NCBI GenBank assembly: GCA_049700195.1
Contig: JBNAVY010000026.1
Span: forward strand, 1-26,682
DNA from: JBNAVY01 sp049700195
GTDB lineage: Bacteria; Bacillota; Thermoanaerobacteria; Thermoanaerobacterales; Thermoanaerobacteraceae
DNA: 26,682 nucleotides
Reading direction: 5' to 3'
Position 1 is the first letter of the stretch. Every line of letters starts with the position of its first letter. Under the pieces are notes generated by a model. That model did no database searches, was not told where the DNA came from, and saw only the letters and a program-made list of their open reading frames with translations. A program made the position numbers and the translations under genes. Positions 15,781 to 24,234 of this stretch are shown here, in pieces.

Positions 15781-16440
15781 TTGAACAAGTATTTATATGA
15801 CAAAACTATTACTTGTCCTGTATGCAAAAGAGAAGTAACATATACAAAAGTTGGAACTTCACAATTAAAAGTGGAAGAAAGGCAAAGAGATTTTTATACT
15901 AAATATAAGGATGGAATAGAACCTTTTTTTTATGAAGTTATTGTTTGCCCTAATTGTGGTTATGCAGCATTAGAAACGGAATTTGAAAAAGTTACAAGTG
16001 ATAAAAAGGATAAAATCTGGGAACATGTAACATCAAAATGGACAAAACGCAAATTTTCAGGAGAAAGGACACCTCAAAAAGCTTTGGAGGCTTATCTTCT
16101 TTCTTTATACTGTTCACAGCTAAAGGAAGATAAAGATATAATTTTTGCTAAAACTTGTTTGAGAATTTCATGGATTTACAAAATATTAAATGACAAGGAT
16201 AATGAAGTAAGATATACTAAGTATGCATTAGAATCTTATTCAAAAGCATATAGCGGTTTGGAATCTTTTGAAGAAGAAATTCTATTAATATATATGATAG
16301 CAGAGTTAAATAGAGTTCTTGGAAATAAGGAAGAAGCTTTAAAATGGTTTAATAAAGTAGTTAATCATCCTGATAAATCAAAAAATAATATGATAGTTAA
16401 TTTTGCCAGAGAAGGTTGGCAAAGTTTAAAAGAAGAATGA
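15781..16440 (+). CDS. DUF2225 family zinc-ribbon/TPR-like protein
   Basis: A 219-residue cytoplasmic protein. The N-terminal zinc ribbon has CPVC (Cys12, Cys15) and CPNC (Cys56, Cys59). The rest is helical with TPR-like helix pairs (for example NRVLGNKEEALKWFNKVVNH near the C-terminus). This is the DUF2225 architecture found in clostridia and bacilli, whose function is not established. The start is TTG 15781, 6 nt after GGAGGT (15769-15774). The in-frame GTG at 15775 touches that site and is too close. The promoter upstream has a Spo0A-box-like element, which would fit a role in sporulation or stationary phase but proves nothing. Confidence 0.85.
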   Translation: MNKYLYDKTITCPVCKREVTYTKVGTSQLKVEERQRDFYTKYKDGIEPFFYEVIVCPNCGYAALETEFEKVTSDKKDKIWEHVTSKWTKRKFSGERTPQKALEAYLLSLYCSQLKEDKDIIFAKTCLRISWIYKILNDKDNEVRYTKYALESYSKAYSGLESFEEEILLIYMIAELNRVLGNKEEALKWFNKVVNHPDKSKNNMIVNFAREGWQSLKEE

Positions 16441-16474
16441 GGGCATGTTTTTTAACATGGCCTCATATTTTATT
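16438..16474 (+). terminator. Terminator hairpin starting in the DUF2225 stop codon
   Basis: Stem 16438-16449 pairs with 16454-16465 (TGAGG-GCATGTT with AACATG-GCCTCA) with one G-G mismatch and a TTTT loop. It is followed by TATTTTATT, a weak tail. No promoter is seen before the ATPase gene 44 nt on, so partial read-through is plausible. Confidence 0.6.
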
Positions 16475-16508
16475 AAGGAGACAAAAGTTGTGAAGAAGGG
16501 GGATTTTA

Positions 16509-19169
16509 ATGATTTTAACAAGTAAAAATATAGAAAATACTATTTATTACTTAGACGATAAAAAAGAATTAAATGGTCTTAGTAGTATAGAAGCTCAAAA
16601 AAGGCTTTTTAAATATGGACCTAACATTTTAGAAGAAGGTAAGAAGGTATCTATATTTGAAATTTTTTTAGACCAGTTTAAAGATTTTATGGTAATGGTT
16701 TTATTAGGTGCAACATTTTTATCTGCTTTAATGGGTGAATTAGCTGATGCTTTTACTATTACTATTATTATAGTTTTAAATGCATTGCTTGGTTTTATAC
16801 AAGAGTATAGAACCGAACAATCTTTAGAAGCTCTAAAAAAACTTGCTGCGCCTACTACAAAAGTAATAAGAGATAATGAAATAAAAGAAATTCCGGCAGA
16901 GGAAGTAGTAATAGATGATATTATTTTACTTGAAACAGGTGATAGAATACCTGCAGATGCAGTAGTAATAGAGAGCCATAATTTAGAAGTTGACGAATCT
17001 ATACTTACAGGAGAATCAATACCTGTAAATAAAAAATCTGTAAGTCAGGGTGTAAAAACAGTTTCATCTAAAGAGAATATTATATATATGGGGACAACAA
17101 TAACAAAAGGGAGAGGAAAGGCTGTTGTTAAAGACACCGGCATGCATACCGAAATGGGTAAAATAGCAGGAATGATAAAGAATATTGAAGAAGAAGGTAC
17201 GCCGCTTCAAAAACGCCTGAACCATTTAGGTAAAATTTTAGTAGCTGGTTCTTTAGCAATTTGCGGAATAGTAACTGTTTTAGGTATTTTAAGAGGAGAA
17301 TCAGTGTATTATATGTTTTTATCTGGCGTGAGTCTTGCGGTTGCAGCTATTCCAGAGGGGCTACCTGCAGTTGTAACAGTATCTTTAGCTATTGGAGTGC
17401 AAAGAATGCTGAAGAAAAATGCTTTAATAAGAAAACTGCCTGCAGTAGAAACTTTAGGTTGTACTAATGTTATTTGTAGTGATAAAACAGGAACTTTGAC
17501 AGAAAACAAAATGACAGTGACAAAAATTTATACATATAAAGAAACATTAGAAGTTAAAGATGTTAAAAGTAATCTTGCAAAAAATTCTTCCATACAGTTT
17601 TTAATGGAAATTGGAGCTTTATGCAATAATTCAGAAGTAAATATTGAAAGGGTAAAAGTGGGAAAAGAATTTTATGAAGAATTAAAATATACAGGTGATC
17701 CAACAGAGGCAGCAATTCTTGCTTTGTCAATGAATGTGTTTGGAAATAAAGATAAACTAAGAAGTGTAAAAAGAATTGATGAAATTCCATTTGATTCTGA
17801 CAGGAAGAGGATGTCTGTCATTGTTGAAAAAAATGGAATGAAATATGCGTATGTGAAAGGTGCTCCAGATGTAATAATAAATTTGTGCAAATTTGTCTAT
17901 TATAATGGTAAAGAAATTCCTTTAACTGCATTTGATAAAAAAAACATACTTGATGTTAATGAAAATATGGGTAATCAGGCTTTAAGAGTCCTTGCATTTG
18001 CTTATAAAAAGATACCAGACAGGTATAGTCTGACTACGAATTTTATAGAAAATGATTTGATTTTTGTTGGTATGGAAGGTATGATAGATCCTCCTAGAAA
18101 AGAAGTCTATAATGCTGTGTTAGAGTGCAAAATGGCAGGTATAAAGCCTGTTATGATAACGGGTGATCATAAAATAACTGCTGCTGCAATTGCAAGGCAG
18201 GTTAATATATTAAAAGATGATGATGAAGTAATAACAGGCCAGCAATTAGATGTTTTGGATGATAAAAAACTTGAGAAAGTCTGTGACAATATTTCTGTTT
18301 ATGCAAGAGTTACACCAAGACATAAACTTAGAATAGTTAAAGCTTTAAAAAAGAAAGGATATACTGTTGCAATGACAGGAGATGGAGTCAATGATGCTCC
18401 AGCAATAAAAGAAGCTGATATAGGAATTTCTATGGGTAAAAACGGGACTGAAGTAGCTAAAGAGGCGTCATCTATGATTTTATTAGATGATAATTTTGCT
18501 ACTATAGTTTCAGCAGTTGAGGAAGGGAGGATAATATATGATAACATCAGAAAATTTATAAGATATTTACTTTCGTGTAATATTGGAGAAGTTATTACAA
18601 TGTTTTTTGCAGCTCTTTTGTCACTTAAATTACCTTTGGTACCTATTCAGATTTTAATGGTAAATTTAGTTACAGATGGTTTACCGGCTTTAGCTTTAGG
18701 TATTGATCCACCAGATAAAGATATAATGAATATGGAACCAAGGAAGGCCAATGAAAGTATTTTTTCAAGAGGATTGGGTTTACGTATAGGGCTTGTTGGA
18801 ATATTAATGGCTTTTAGTACTCTTGGTGCATATATTTTTGCACTTAGCTATGGAGATTTAGAAAGGGCAAGAACAGTTGCTTTTGCCACAATGGTAATGG
18901 TTGAACTTATACATGCTTTTGAATGCAGATCTGAAAGAAATCTGATTTTTGAAATAGGAATATTTTCAAATCCATATCTTGTAGTAGCAGTTTTAATTTC
19001 ATTTTTACTTTTTTTGTCGACACTATATATTCCTTCTTTGAGTTACGTGTTTAAAACTATTCCTCTTGGCTATTTTGACTGGCTTGTTGTTGTATTTTTC
19101 TCTTCAATAGAGTTTGTATTTAACAATCTTTATACCGCATTTATAGTACATACAAAAAAAGCAAAGTAA
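16509..19169 (+). CDS. P-type calcium-transporting ATPase (P2A, SERCA/PMR1-like)
   Basis: An 886-residue P-type pump that expels Ca2+ using ATP. The phosphorylation motif DKTGTLT has Asp325, the hinge is GDGVNDAPA, and LTGES lies in the actuator domain. The predicted calcium ligands of SERCA are present: Glu283 in PEGLP (TM4), Asn691 and Glu694 (TM5), Asn719, Thr722 and Asp723 in NLVTDG (TM6), and Glu799 (TM8). Both sites therefore look populated, so calcium is favoured over Na+/K+ or H+. The length is normal with ten membrane helices. The ATG follows GGGGGAT (16498-16504). A bidirectional terminator covers its stop codon. Confidence 0.93.
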   Translation: MILTSKNIENTIYYLDDKKELNGLSSIEAQKRLFKYGPNILEEGKKVSIFEIFLDQFKDFMVMVLLGATFLSALMGELADAFTITIIIVLNALLGFIQEYRTEQSLEALKKLAAPTTKVIRDNEIKEIPAEEVVIDDIILLETGDRIPADAVVIESHNLEVDESILTGESIPVNKKSVSQGVKTVSSKENIIYMGTTITKGRGKAVVKDTGMHTEMGKIAGMIKNIEEEGTPLQKRLNHLGKILVAGSLAICGIVTVLGILRGESVYYMFLSGVSLAVAAIPEGLPAVVTVSLAIGVQRMLKKNALIRKLPAVETLGCTNVICSDKTGTLTENKMTVTKIYTYKETLEVKDVKSNLAKNSSIQFLMEIGALCNNSEVNIERVKVGKEFYEELKYTGDPTEAAILALSMNVFGNKDKLRSVKRIDEIPFDSDRKRMSVIVEKNGMKYAYVKGAPDVIINLCKFVYYNGKEIPLTAFDKKNILDVNENMGNQALRVLAFAYKKIPDRYSLTTNFIENDLIFVGMEGMIDPPRKEVYNAVLECKMAGIKPVMITGDHKITAAAIARQVNILKDDDEVITGQQLDVLDDKKLEKVCDNISVYARVTPRHKLRIVKALKKKGYTVAMTGDGVNDAPAIKEADIGISMGKNGTEVAKEASSMILLDDNFATIVSAVEEGRIIYDNIRKFIRYLLSCNIGEVITMFFAALLSLKLPLVPIQILMVNLVTDGLPALALGIDPPDKDIMNMEPRKANESIFSRGLGLRIGLVGILMAFSTLGAYIFALSYGDLERARTVAFATMVMVELIHAFECRSERNLIFEIGIFSNPYLVVAVLISFLLFLSTLYIPSLSYVFKTIPLGYFDWLVVVFFSSIEFVFNNLYTAFIVHTKKAK

Positions 19170-19187
19170 AATTACTTTGCTTTTTTT
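19154..19187. terminator. Bidirectional terminator between the Ca2+-ATPase and the convergent small gene
   Basis: A7-GCAAAGTA pairs with TACTTTGC-T7 (19154-19168 with 19173-19187), a perfect stem with a 4-nt loop. It covers the stop codons of both converging genes. Confidence 0.88.
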
Positions 19188-19513
19188 GATAAAATTTTTA
19201 GAGAATATCTAAGTTCTAAATAGTTTACAAGTTTTAAAATCAAATCTTTTTTTTGGTTTTCTAGGAAGTTCCACTTATGGCTATAATCTGCTATTACTAA
19301 TCTTAATATTTGTTGTTTTGCTGGATTTTTTTCAGTAATGTTTTTGTAGATAAAAAGCCGAGATACTTTTCCCCATCCTTTTTCAAGGCTTTTTGGGTCT
19401 ATGGCATAACTTACTTTTTCATCTTGTACTAAAGCATACCAATTATATTCATCTATTTTTCCATATATGATTCCATATTGGTTTGCTTTGCTATGTACAG
19501 TTATTTTAGGCAT
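19172..19513 (-). CDS. Small conserved-looking protein of unknown function
   Basis: A 113-residue soluble, basic protein. I do not recognise its family. It begins MPKITVHSKANQYGIIYGKI and has an aromatic-rich first half (EYNWYALVQDEKVSYAIDP), then a predicted helical second half ending in KKAK. No signal peptide, membrane helix or metal motif is visible. The start ATG follows GGAGGT with good spacing, so it is a genuine gene. It is the third gene of a likely - strand operon after an MFS exporter and ndk, 58 nt behind ndk. Between them lies a 10-bp direct repeat (19528-19537 and 19543-19552). Confidence 0.72.
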   Translation of the reverse strand: MPKITVHSKANQYGIIYGKIDEYNWYALVQDEKVSYAIDPKSLEKGWGKVSRLFIYKNITEKNPAKQQILRLVIADYSHKWNFLENQKKDLILKLVNYLELRYSLKILSKKAK

Positions 19514-19571
19514 ATATTTACCTCCAATAGAGTTTATTCTATTAGAGTTTATGCCATGTCCAGAAAAATAT

Positions 19572-19979
19572 TCATTTAAGTTCAGGGAACCATAATAAGA
19601 TTTCTCTTTTTGCAGATTCTATACTGTCAGAACCATGGATAATATTATATGTAGTATCACTAGCAAAATCACCTCTTATTGTTCCGGGAAGTGCATCTTC
19701 AATTCTGGTAGCTCCATTTAATATTCTTACTATTTTTATAGCATTATCTCCTTCTAAGACCATTGCAAAAACAGGCCCGGAAGACATATATTTAATAAGT
19801 GGTTCAAAATAAGGTTTTCCTATATGTTCTTTATAATGTTCCTGAAGTAGTTTTTCATCTGCTGTAATTAGTTTAGTAGCTTTTAATCTTAAACCCTTGT
19901 TTTCATATCGCTTTAATATATCACCGATTAGTCCTCTTTTAACTCCATCAGGTTTTACAATAGCCAGAGTTTGCTCCAT
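19572..19979 (-). CDS. ndk: Nucleoside diphosphate kinase
   Basis: Transfers the gamma-phosphate between nucleoside triphosphates and diphosphates through a phosphohistidine. The 135 residues match the bacterial family. TLAIVKPDGV opens the protein, PGTIRGDF lies at about 98-105, and the active histidine is His115 in NIIHGSDS. The ATG at 19979 is used. A longer frame to 20027 lies inside the MFS gene and would add 16 unmatched residues. It starts 4 nt after the MFS stop, so the two are almost certainly cotranscribed, an odd pairing for a housekeeping enzyme. Confidence 0.95.
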   Translation of the reverse strand: MEQTLAIVKPDGVKRGLIGDILKRYENKGLRLKATKLITADEKLLQEHYKEHIGKPYFEPLIKYMSSGPVFAMVLEGDNAIKIVRILNGATRIEDALPGTIRGDFASDTTYNIIHGSDSIESAKREILLWFPELK

Positions 19980-19983
19980 AAAA

Positions 19984-21384
19984 TCATTCCTTTCCAGTAT
20001 TGGATATTTTAATATTATCCCTGACAAGAGAAGTTACAGCACATATTAGTGAGAAAATTCCTGCAGCTATATAAGCATCTTTTAGTGCAGTTAAAAATGC
20101 ACTGTTTGCGGGATAATTTATAGACTTATAAAATTTAAGCATGTTAGTAAATATAGCAGTACCAGAAGCGATCCCCATAACCATACCAATATTTCTCATT
20201 GTAGCCAAAAAAGCTGAAGATATTCCTAATCTGCTTTTTGGTACGCTACCCATTATTGCACTGTTGTTTGGGGTCTGGAAAATAGCATTTCCTATTCCAA
20301 AAATCGAAAGACGTATCATTACATCAAACATAGTTGATCTAAAATTTAATGTAGACATCAGAAAAAGAGCAAGTGCAGATATCAATGCACCTATTGTTGA
20401 TAAAATTTGAGCACCATATTTGTCAGATAATATTCCGCTAATAGGAGCGACTATAAACATGACTAAAGGGAAAGCTGTCATAATAATACCCATTTTTTCT
20501 GTACCATAACCTATGTGCTGTAGTAAAAAGGGTGTCAAAAAAGTCATTGTATATTGAGCCATGAAATTTAAAAAAGTGCTTATATTACCAAAGGTAAAAG
20601 AACGTATTTTAAAAAGAGTAAAATCGAGCATTGGAAAGCTTATATTTTTTTCTACTGTTATAAATATTATAAAGGATATTATAGAAATAGCAAGAGTTAT
20701 ATTACTTATGAAAGAGGTCCAGCCCCATTCACCACCTTCCGATATATAAAGAAGTAGAGTAGATAAAAAAATAAATCCGAATATTGATCCTAAAATATCA
20801 AATTTTTCTTTAACACCAGTATTATTTGGTATGACAATATGTGCCCAAATATAGCCGATGATACCTATTGGGATGTTTATGTAAAAGATTGACCTCCAAC
20901 CAAGATAAGTCAAAAGAAATCCGCCTAAAGTAGGCCCAATAGCAAGACCTATGGATATAGACATTGCATTAATTCCAAGAGCTTTTCCTCTTTGTGAAGC
21001 CGGAAAAATGGAAGTTATAATTGCTGATGACATAGACATCAGCATTGCTGCACCAACAGCCTGAAAGGCTCTTAAAAATATAAGTACATATATATTTGCA
21101 GATAAAGTTAAAAGAGCAGATGCAATTGAAAATGTTAATAGTCCTGATTGATAGAGTTTTTTATAGCCAACCATATCTCCCAGTCTTCCAAAAGTCATCA
21201 TAAGACTGCTTACTATTAAAAGATATATCATTGATACCCAGCTCACTGTTGTTATGTTTGTGTTAAAAATTTTTGTAAAATCAGGCATTGCAATATTAAC
21301 TACGCTACCATCAATCGGTCCCATTATACTTCCAATTACTACTGCTGAAAGTATAATCCATCTATTGTATTCTTTTTGTATCAT
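19984..21384 (-). CDS. MFS drug exporter, DHA2 (14-TM, EmrB/QacA type)
   Basis: A 466-residue major facilitator with about 14 hydrophobic helices. It has motif A-like GRLGDMVGYKKLY (about 66-78) in loop 2-3, RAFQAVGAAM (about 109-118) in TM4, and the antiporter motif C, GLAIGPTLGGFLL (about 150-162) in TM5, marking an export antiporter. The acidic PIDGSVVNIAMPDF of TM1 is characteristic of DHA2 proteins. The substrate cannot be predicted. The ATG follows GGAGGGT. It leads a - strand operon with ndk and a small unknown gene, and is divergent from the Amj gene across a 120-bp promoter region. Confidence 0.92.
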   Translation of the reverse strand: MIQKEYNRWIILSAVVIGSIMGPIDGSVVNIAMPDFTKIFNTNITTVSWVSMIYLLIVSSLMMTFGRLGDMVGYKKLYQSGLLTFSIASALLTLSANIYVLIFLRAFQAVGAAMLMSMSSAIITSIFPASQRGKALGINAMSISIGLAIGPTLGGFLLTYLGWRSIFYINIPIGIIGYIWAHIVIPNNTGVKEKFDILGSIFGFIFLSTLLLYISEGGEWGWTSFISNITLAISIISFIIFITVEKNISFPMLDFTLFKIRSFTFGNISTFLNFMAQYTMTFLTPFLLQHIGYGTEKMGIIMTAFPLVMFIVAPISGILSDKYGAQILSTIGALISALALFLMSTLNFRSTMFDVMIRLSIFGIGNAIFQTPNNSAIMGSVPKSRLGISSAFLATMRNIGMVMGIASGTAIFTNMLKFYKSINYPANSAFLTALKDAYIAAGIFSLICAVTSLVRDNIKISNTGKE

Positions 21385-21408
21385 TTAATGCACCCTCCAG
21401 TATTAACG

Positions 21409-21414
21409 ATTATA
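21409..21414 (-). promoter_or_regulatory. -10 element for the MFS-ndk operon
   Basis: TATAAT on the - strand preceded by TG one base away (TGATATAAT), an extended -10. The -35 is poor, as is common with extended -10 promoters. It sits about 25 nt before the MFS start codon. Confidence 0.5.
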
Positions 21415-21440
21415 TCACAGTTTATAAGTATATAAAAACA

Positions 21441-21469
21441 TTGAAAAAAACTTTTTTATGAAATATAAT
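21441..21469 (+). promoter_or_regulatory. Promoter of the Amj-type flippase gene
   Basis: TTGAAA (21441-21446), a 17-nt spacer and TATAAT (21464-21469) make a near-consensus sigma-A promoter. The start site would be near 21476, about 30 nt before the ATG. Confidence 0.75.
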
Positions 21470-21504
21470 ATGTATGACTAAATTTGTTGAATGGATGTGA
21501 ATAA

Positions 21505-22314
21505 ATGGTAGACATAAAAAGGCTCTTGGTTGTTTCTTTTTTTACAATGATTATTAGTCTTATTGATACATTGTCATATTCGATAAGGCCATCAGGTGTC
21601 AGGACACATAAGATTGCAGTAGCATTATCCTTGTTTAATATAATGGCTGTTATGTCAAGGTTATCTAACATGGTACAGGCTCCATTTCTCGGAAGCATTA
21701 TAGATAAAGCTATTCAACTTGATAAAGTTAATGTTTTAAGTATAGATATGAGATTTGTACTTTTATCAGCTACTATAGGAGCACTTATAGGAGCTCCTTT
21801 AATGCCAACTTTTGTTTCTATTTTTACTGTTGCTATAAATGGTATGGAAGAGGCAGGGACTGTTCCTAAACTTATATTGAATTTATTTAGCTGGGAGAAT
21901 TTTAAAAAAATAAAGTCTAAAATTGTTATTCCAAGATTATCAATGTTAAAAGGAATTTGGGATGCTAATATACCTAAGAGTTTTTTGATATATAATGTAA
22001 TAATAACATCTATATATACAACAGGAATTGTTTCTTCTTTGTATGCTGGTTCTATGATCCCTGAATATCGTATAACAGCTAGTCAGCTTTCAGGAATAGT
22101 AAATGGCTTTGCTACTATTTTACTGACAATTGTAGTTGATCCAGTTGCAGCTTTAATTACAGATCAAGCTTTAAACGGCAAAAAAACACTGAACGATGTA
22201 AACAAAATGGTTATACTCCTTGTATTTGGTAAGATTTTAGGAACTATTCTCGCACAGTTAGTATTTATACCTGCTGCTCAATTTATATTATTTGTCACAA
22301 AATTGATTGTTTAA
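21505..22314 (+). CDS. amj: Lipid II flippase, Amj/YdaH family (DUF2837)
   Basis: A 269-residue membrane protein with about six helices. The opening pattern, FFTMIISLIDTLSYSIRPSG followed by VRTHKIAVALSLFNI, matches the Amj family, which in Bacillus subtilis can replace MurJ in moving lipid II across the membrane for peptidoglycan synthesis. The family match is by recognition of this pattern and size. The activity in this organism is inferred. The ATG is preceded by GGATGTG. The gene has its own promoter and no clear terminator before the next gene 64 nt on. Confidence 0.85.
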   Translation: MVDIKRLLVVSFFTMIISLIDTLSYSIRPSGVRTHKIAVALSLFNIMAVMSRLSNMVQAPFLGSIIDKAIQLDKVNVLSIDMRFVLLSATIGALIGAPLMPTFVSIFTVAINGMEEAGTVPKLILNLFSWENFKKIKSKIVIPRLSMLKGIWDANIPKSFLIYNVIITSIYTTGIVSSLYAGSMIPEYRITASQLSGIVNGFATILLTIVVDPVAALITDQALNGKKTLNDVNKMVILLVFGKILGTILAQLVFIPAAQFILFVTKLIV

Positions 22315-22414
22315 CAAAAACATAAAAAAATTTTAATACACTTTTAACAATAATAGTGTATAATATAAATAATAATTTATGTATATAATTTGCAATAAAA
22401 GGAGATGGGTGTCA

Positions 22415-22903
22415 TTGTATTTCGTGAATCCAACTAATGGAAGAATGGATATGGAAAAAATGTTTGATGACATCATGGATTTTGTTGAAAGCGACCGGCA
22501 ATCAAATTATAAATTGATGGTAGGTACTGATTCACAACCAGGTAAGGTTGTCTGTTTTGTTACCGCTGTAATAATATATAGGGAAGGAAAGGGAGCAAAA
22601 TATTATTACAGAAAGTTTTTCAATAAAAAAATTCCTTCTCTAAAGCAGCGAATTTTTATGGAAGCAACACATAGTATTGAAATTGCTAATATACTTTTTG
22701 AAAAGTTAAATGATAAAGATAAGCAAGATTTAAACATTGAAATACATTTAGATATAGGAAAAAATGGCAAGACGCGAGACGTTATTAAAGAAGTTGTAAA
22801 TATGGTTATAGGCTGTGGTTTTGAGGCGCAAGTTAAGCCTGATTCATACGGGGCAAGCAAAGTTGCAGATAAGTACACTAAAAGTATGGCAAATATTGGA
22901 TAA
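22415..22903 (+). CDS. RNase H-like protein, YkuK family (DUF458)
   Basis: About 162 residues with an RNase H-like fold: YKLMVGTDSQ (near residues 28-37) carries the first acidic position and IEIHLDIGKNGKTRD the second. This is the YkuK pattern, and no function is established. The start is read as TTG 22415, 9-10 nt after AAAGGAG (22398-22404). GTG 22409 in the same frame is an alternative, while ATG 22379 has no ribosome site. A TATAAT at 22359-22364 may be its -10. A terminator begins in its stop codon. Confidence 0.82.
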   Translation: MYFVNPTNGRMDMEKMFDDIMDFVESDRQSNYKLMVGTDSQPGKVVCFVTAVIIYREGKGAKYYYRKFFNKKIPSLKQRIFMEATHSIEIANILFEKLNDKDKQDLNIEIHLDIGKNGKTRDVIKEVVNMVIGCGFEAQVKPDSYGASKVADKYTKSMANIG

Positions 22904-22933
22904 GACTTCTCAAAGTGAAGAGGTCTTTTTTTT
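22902..22933 (+). terminator. Terminator of the YkuK-family gene
   Basis: AAGACTTCT (22902-22910) pairs with AGAGGTCTT (22919-22927), 9 bp with one G-T pair and an 8-nt loop. The T run extends to 22933. Confidence 0.85.
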
Positions 22934-22947
22934 GTTTGAAAATATTC

Positions 22948-22976
22948 TTGAATAATATTTTTAAATAGAATATGAT
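22948..22976 (+). promoter_or_regulatory. Promoter of the FAD oxidoreductase gene
   Basis: TTGAAT (22948-22953), a 17-nt spacer and TATGAT (22971-22976). It lies between the upstream terminator and the start codon with a leader of about 40 nt. Confidence 0.6.
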
Positions 22977-23023
22977 GTTATTAGAAAATAATTATTATTA
23001 AAATATATATGGGAGATGAAATT

Positions 23024-24211
23024 ATGAAATATGTTTTGATAGGCAATGGTATTGCTGCACTTAGTGCTTGTGAAAATATTAGAAAAAATGATAGAGAAAA
23101 CAAAATAACTATTATATCAAAAGAAGTTTATCCTACTTACTACAGATTAAAATTATCACAACTTTTAGGTAAAACTTTTGATTTTCAATCTTTGCTGGTC
23201 AAAGAAGAAAACTGGTATACAAATAATGATATAGAACTTATTTTGAACACAAGTGTTAAAAAGGTTGATACAAAAAACAAAAAATTAATACTCTCAAGTG
23301 ATTCAATTATAAGCTATGATAAACTTATAATTGCAACAGGAAGTTCAAGTTTTATTCCTAATGTTTTAGGGAAAGAGAAAAAAGGGGTTTTTGCAATAAG
23401 AAGTATTGAGGATGTAAAAGATTTAAATGAGTCTATCAAAGATAAGAAAAGAGGCATTGTAATTGGTGGAGGACTTCTGGGACTGGAAGCTGCCTGGGGA
23501 TTAAGGCAAAATGGATATGAAATTACAGTAATAGAATTTTTTCCAAGACTTTTGCCAAGACAAACCGATGAAGAAGGATCAATGATTTTGAAAAATATTA
23601 TAGAGTCAAATGGTATAAATATCCTTCTTAATGCTGAAGTAATAGAAATTACAGGTGAAACTGTAAATGGAATAATATTAAAGGATGGAAGAAAGATAGA
23701 TGCGGATTTTGTAATTTTTTCTTCTGGTGTAAAGCCAAATATTGATATAGTAAAAGAAACTGAAATTAAGGTAAATAAAGGAATAATTGTAGATGAGTAT
23801 ATGAGAACAAATATAGAAGATGTTTTTGCGGCAGGAGATGTTGCTGAGTTTAATAGCAAAATATATGGTTTATGGACAGTAGCAATGGCTCAAGGCAAGA
23901 ATGCAGGTTTAAATGTTTCTGGAAATAAAACTGTCTACAAAGAAGTTATACCTTCAAGCATACTTAAAATAACAGATATTGATGTGTTTTCAGCAGGTGA
24001 TATATCATGCGAAGAAAGTGTATCAAAAAGCTATATAGGAAATAATCTGTATTATAAACTTTATTTTAAAGATGGCATTATTATTGGTGCAATATTGATT
24101 GGAGATATTAGTAAAAGCACAAAGTTAAAAAAACTTATCGAATTAAGGCAAAACTTTACTGATATGTTAAATAAGGGTCAAGGGGCAAGAGATATAATTG
24201 AAAACATATAA
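23024..24211 (+). CDS. NAD(P)/FAD-dependent oxidoreductase, NADH-rubredoxin reductase-like
   Basis: A 395-residue two-dinucleotide flavoprotein. The N-terminal FAD loop is YVLIGNGIAALSA (residues 3-15). The second Rossmann loop GIVIGGGLLGLEAAWGL (144-160) binds NAD(P)H, and ATGSSSFIP and VFAAGDVAEF complete the FAD site. PTYYRLKLSQLLGK resembles the rubredoxin/nitrite reductase subgroup rather than a disulfide reductase, since no CxxxxC pair follows the FAD loop. In anaerobes such enzymes feed electrons to rubredoxin for oxygen defence, which is an inference here because no rubredoxin gene is in the window. ATG 23024 follows GGGAG (23011-23015). ATG 23009 overlaps that site and was rejected. 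Confidence 0.87.
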   Translation: MKYVLIGNGIAALSACENIRKNDRENKITIISKEVYPTYYRLKLSQLLGKTFDFQSLLVKEENWYTNNDIELILNTSVKKVDTKNKKLILSSDSIISYDKLIIATGSSSFIPNVLGKEKKGVFAIRSIEDVKDLNESIKDKKRGIVIGGGLLGLEAAWGLRQNGYEITVIEFFPRLLPRQTDEEGSMILKNIIESNGINILLNAEVIEITGETVNGIILKDGRKIDADFVIFSSGVKPNIDIVKETEIKVNKGIIVDEYMRTNIEDVFAAGDVAEFNSKIYGLWTVAMAQGKNAGLNVSGNKTVYKEVIPSSILKITDIDVFSAGDISCEESVSKSYIGNNLYYKLYFKDGIIIGAILIGDISKSTKLKKLIELRQNFTDMLNKGQGARDIIENI

Positions 24212-24234
24212 AAAGCATAGATTTAATCTATGCT
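24209..24234 (-). terminator. Terminator of the PAP2 phosphatase gene
   Basis: The stem is 24214-24222 with 24226-24234 (AGCATAGAT/ATCTATGCT), with a 3-nt loop. The - strand has a short T run right after it (24213-24209). On the + strand it is followed by ACAATTGATTTTT, so it would be weak for the oxidoreductase gene. Confidence 0.65.

Noticed and set aside
23314..23859. Open frame of 181 codons on the - strand opposite the FAD oxidoreductase
   Set aside because: Shadow frame with low-complexity composition and no start signal.
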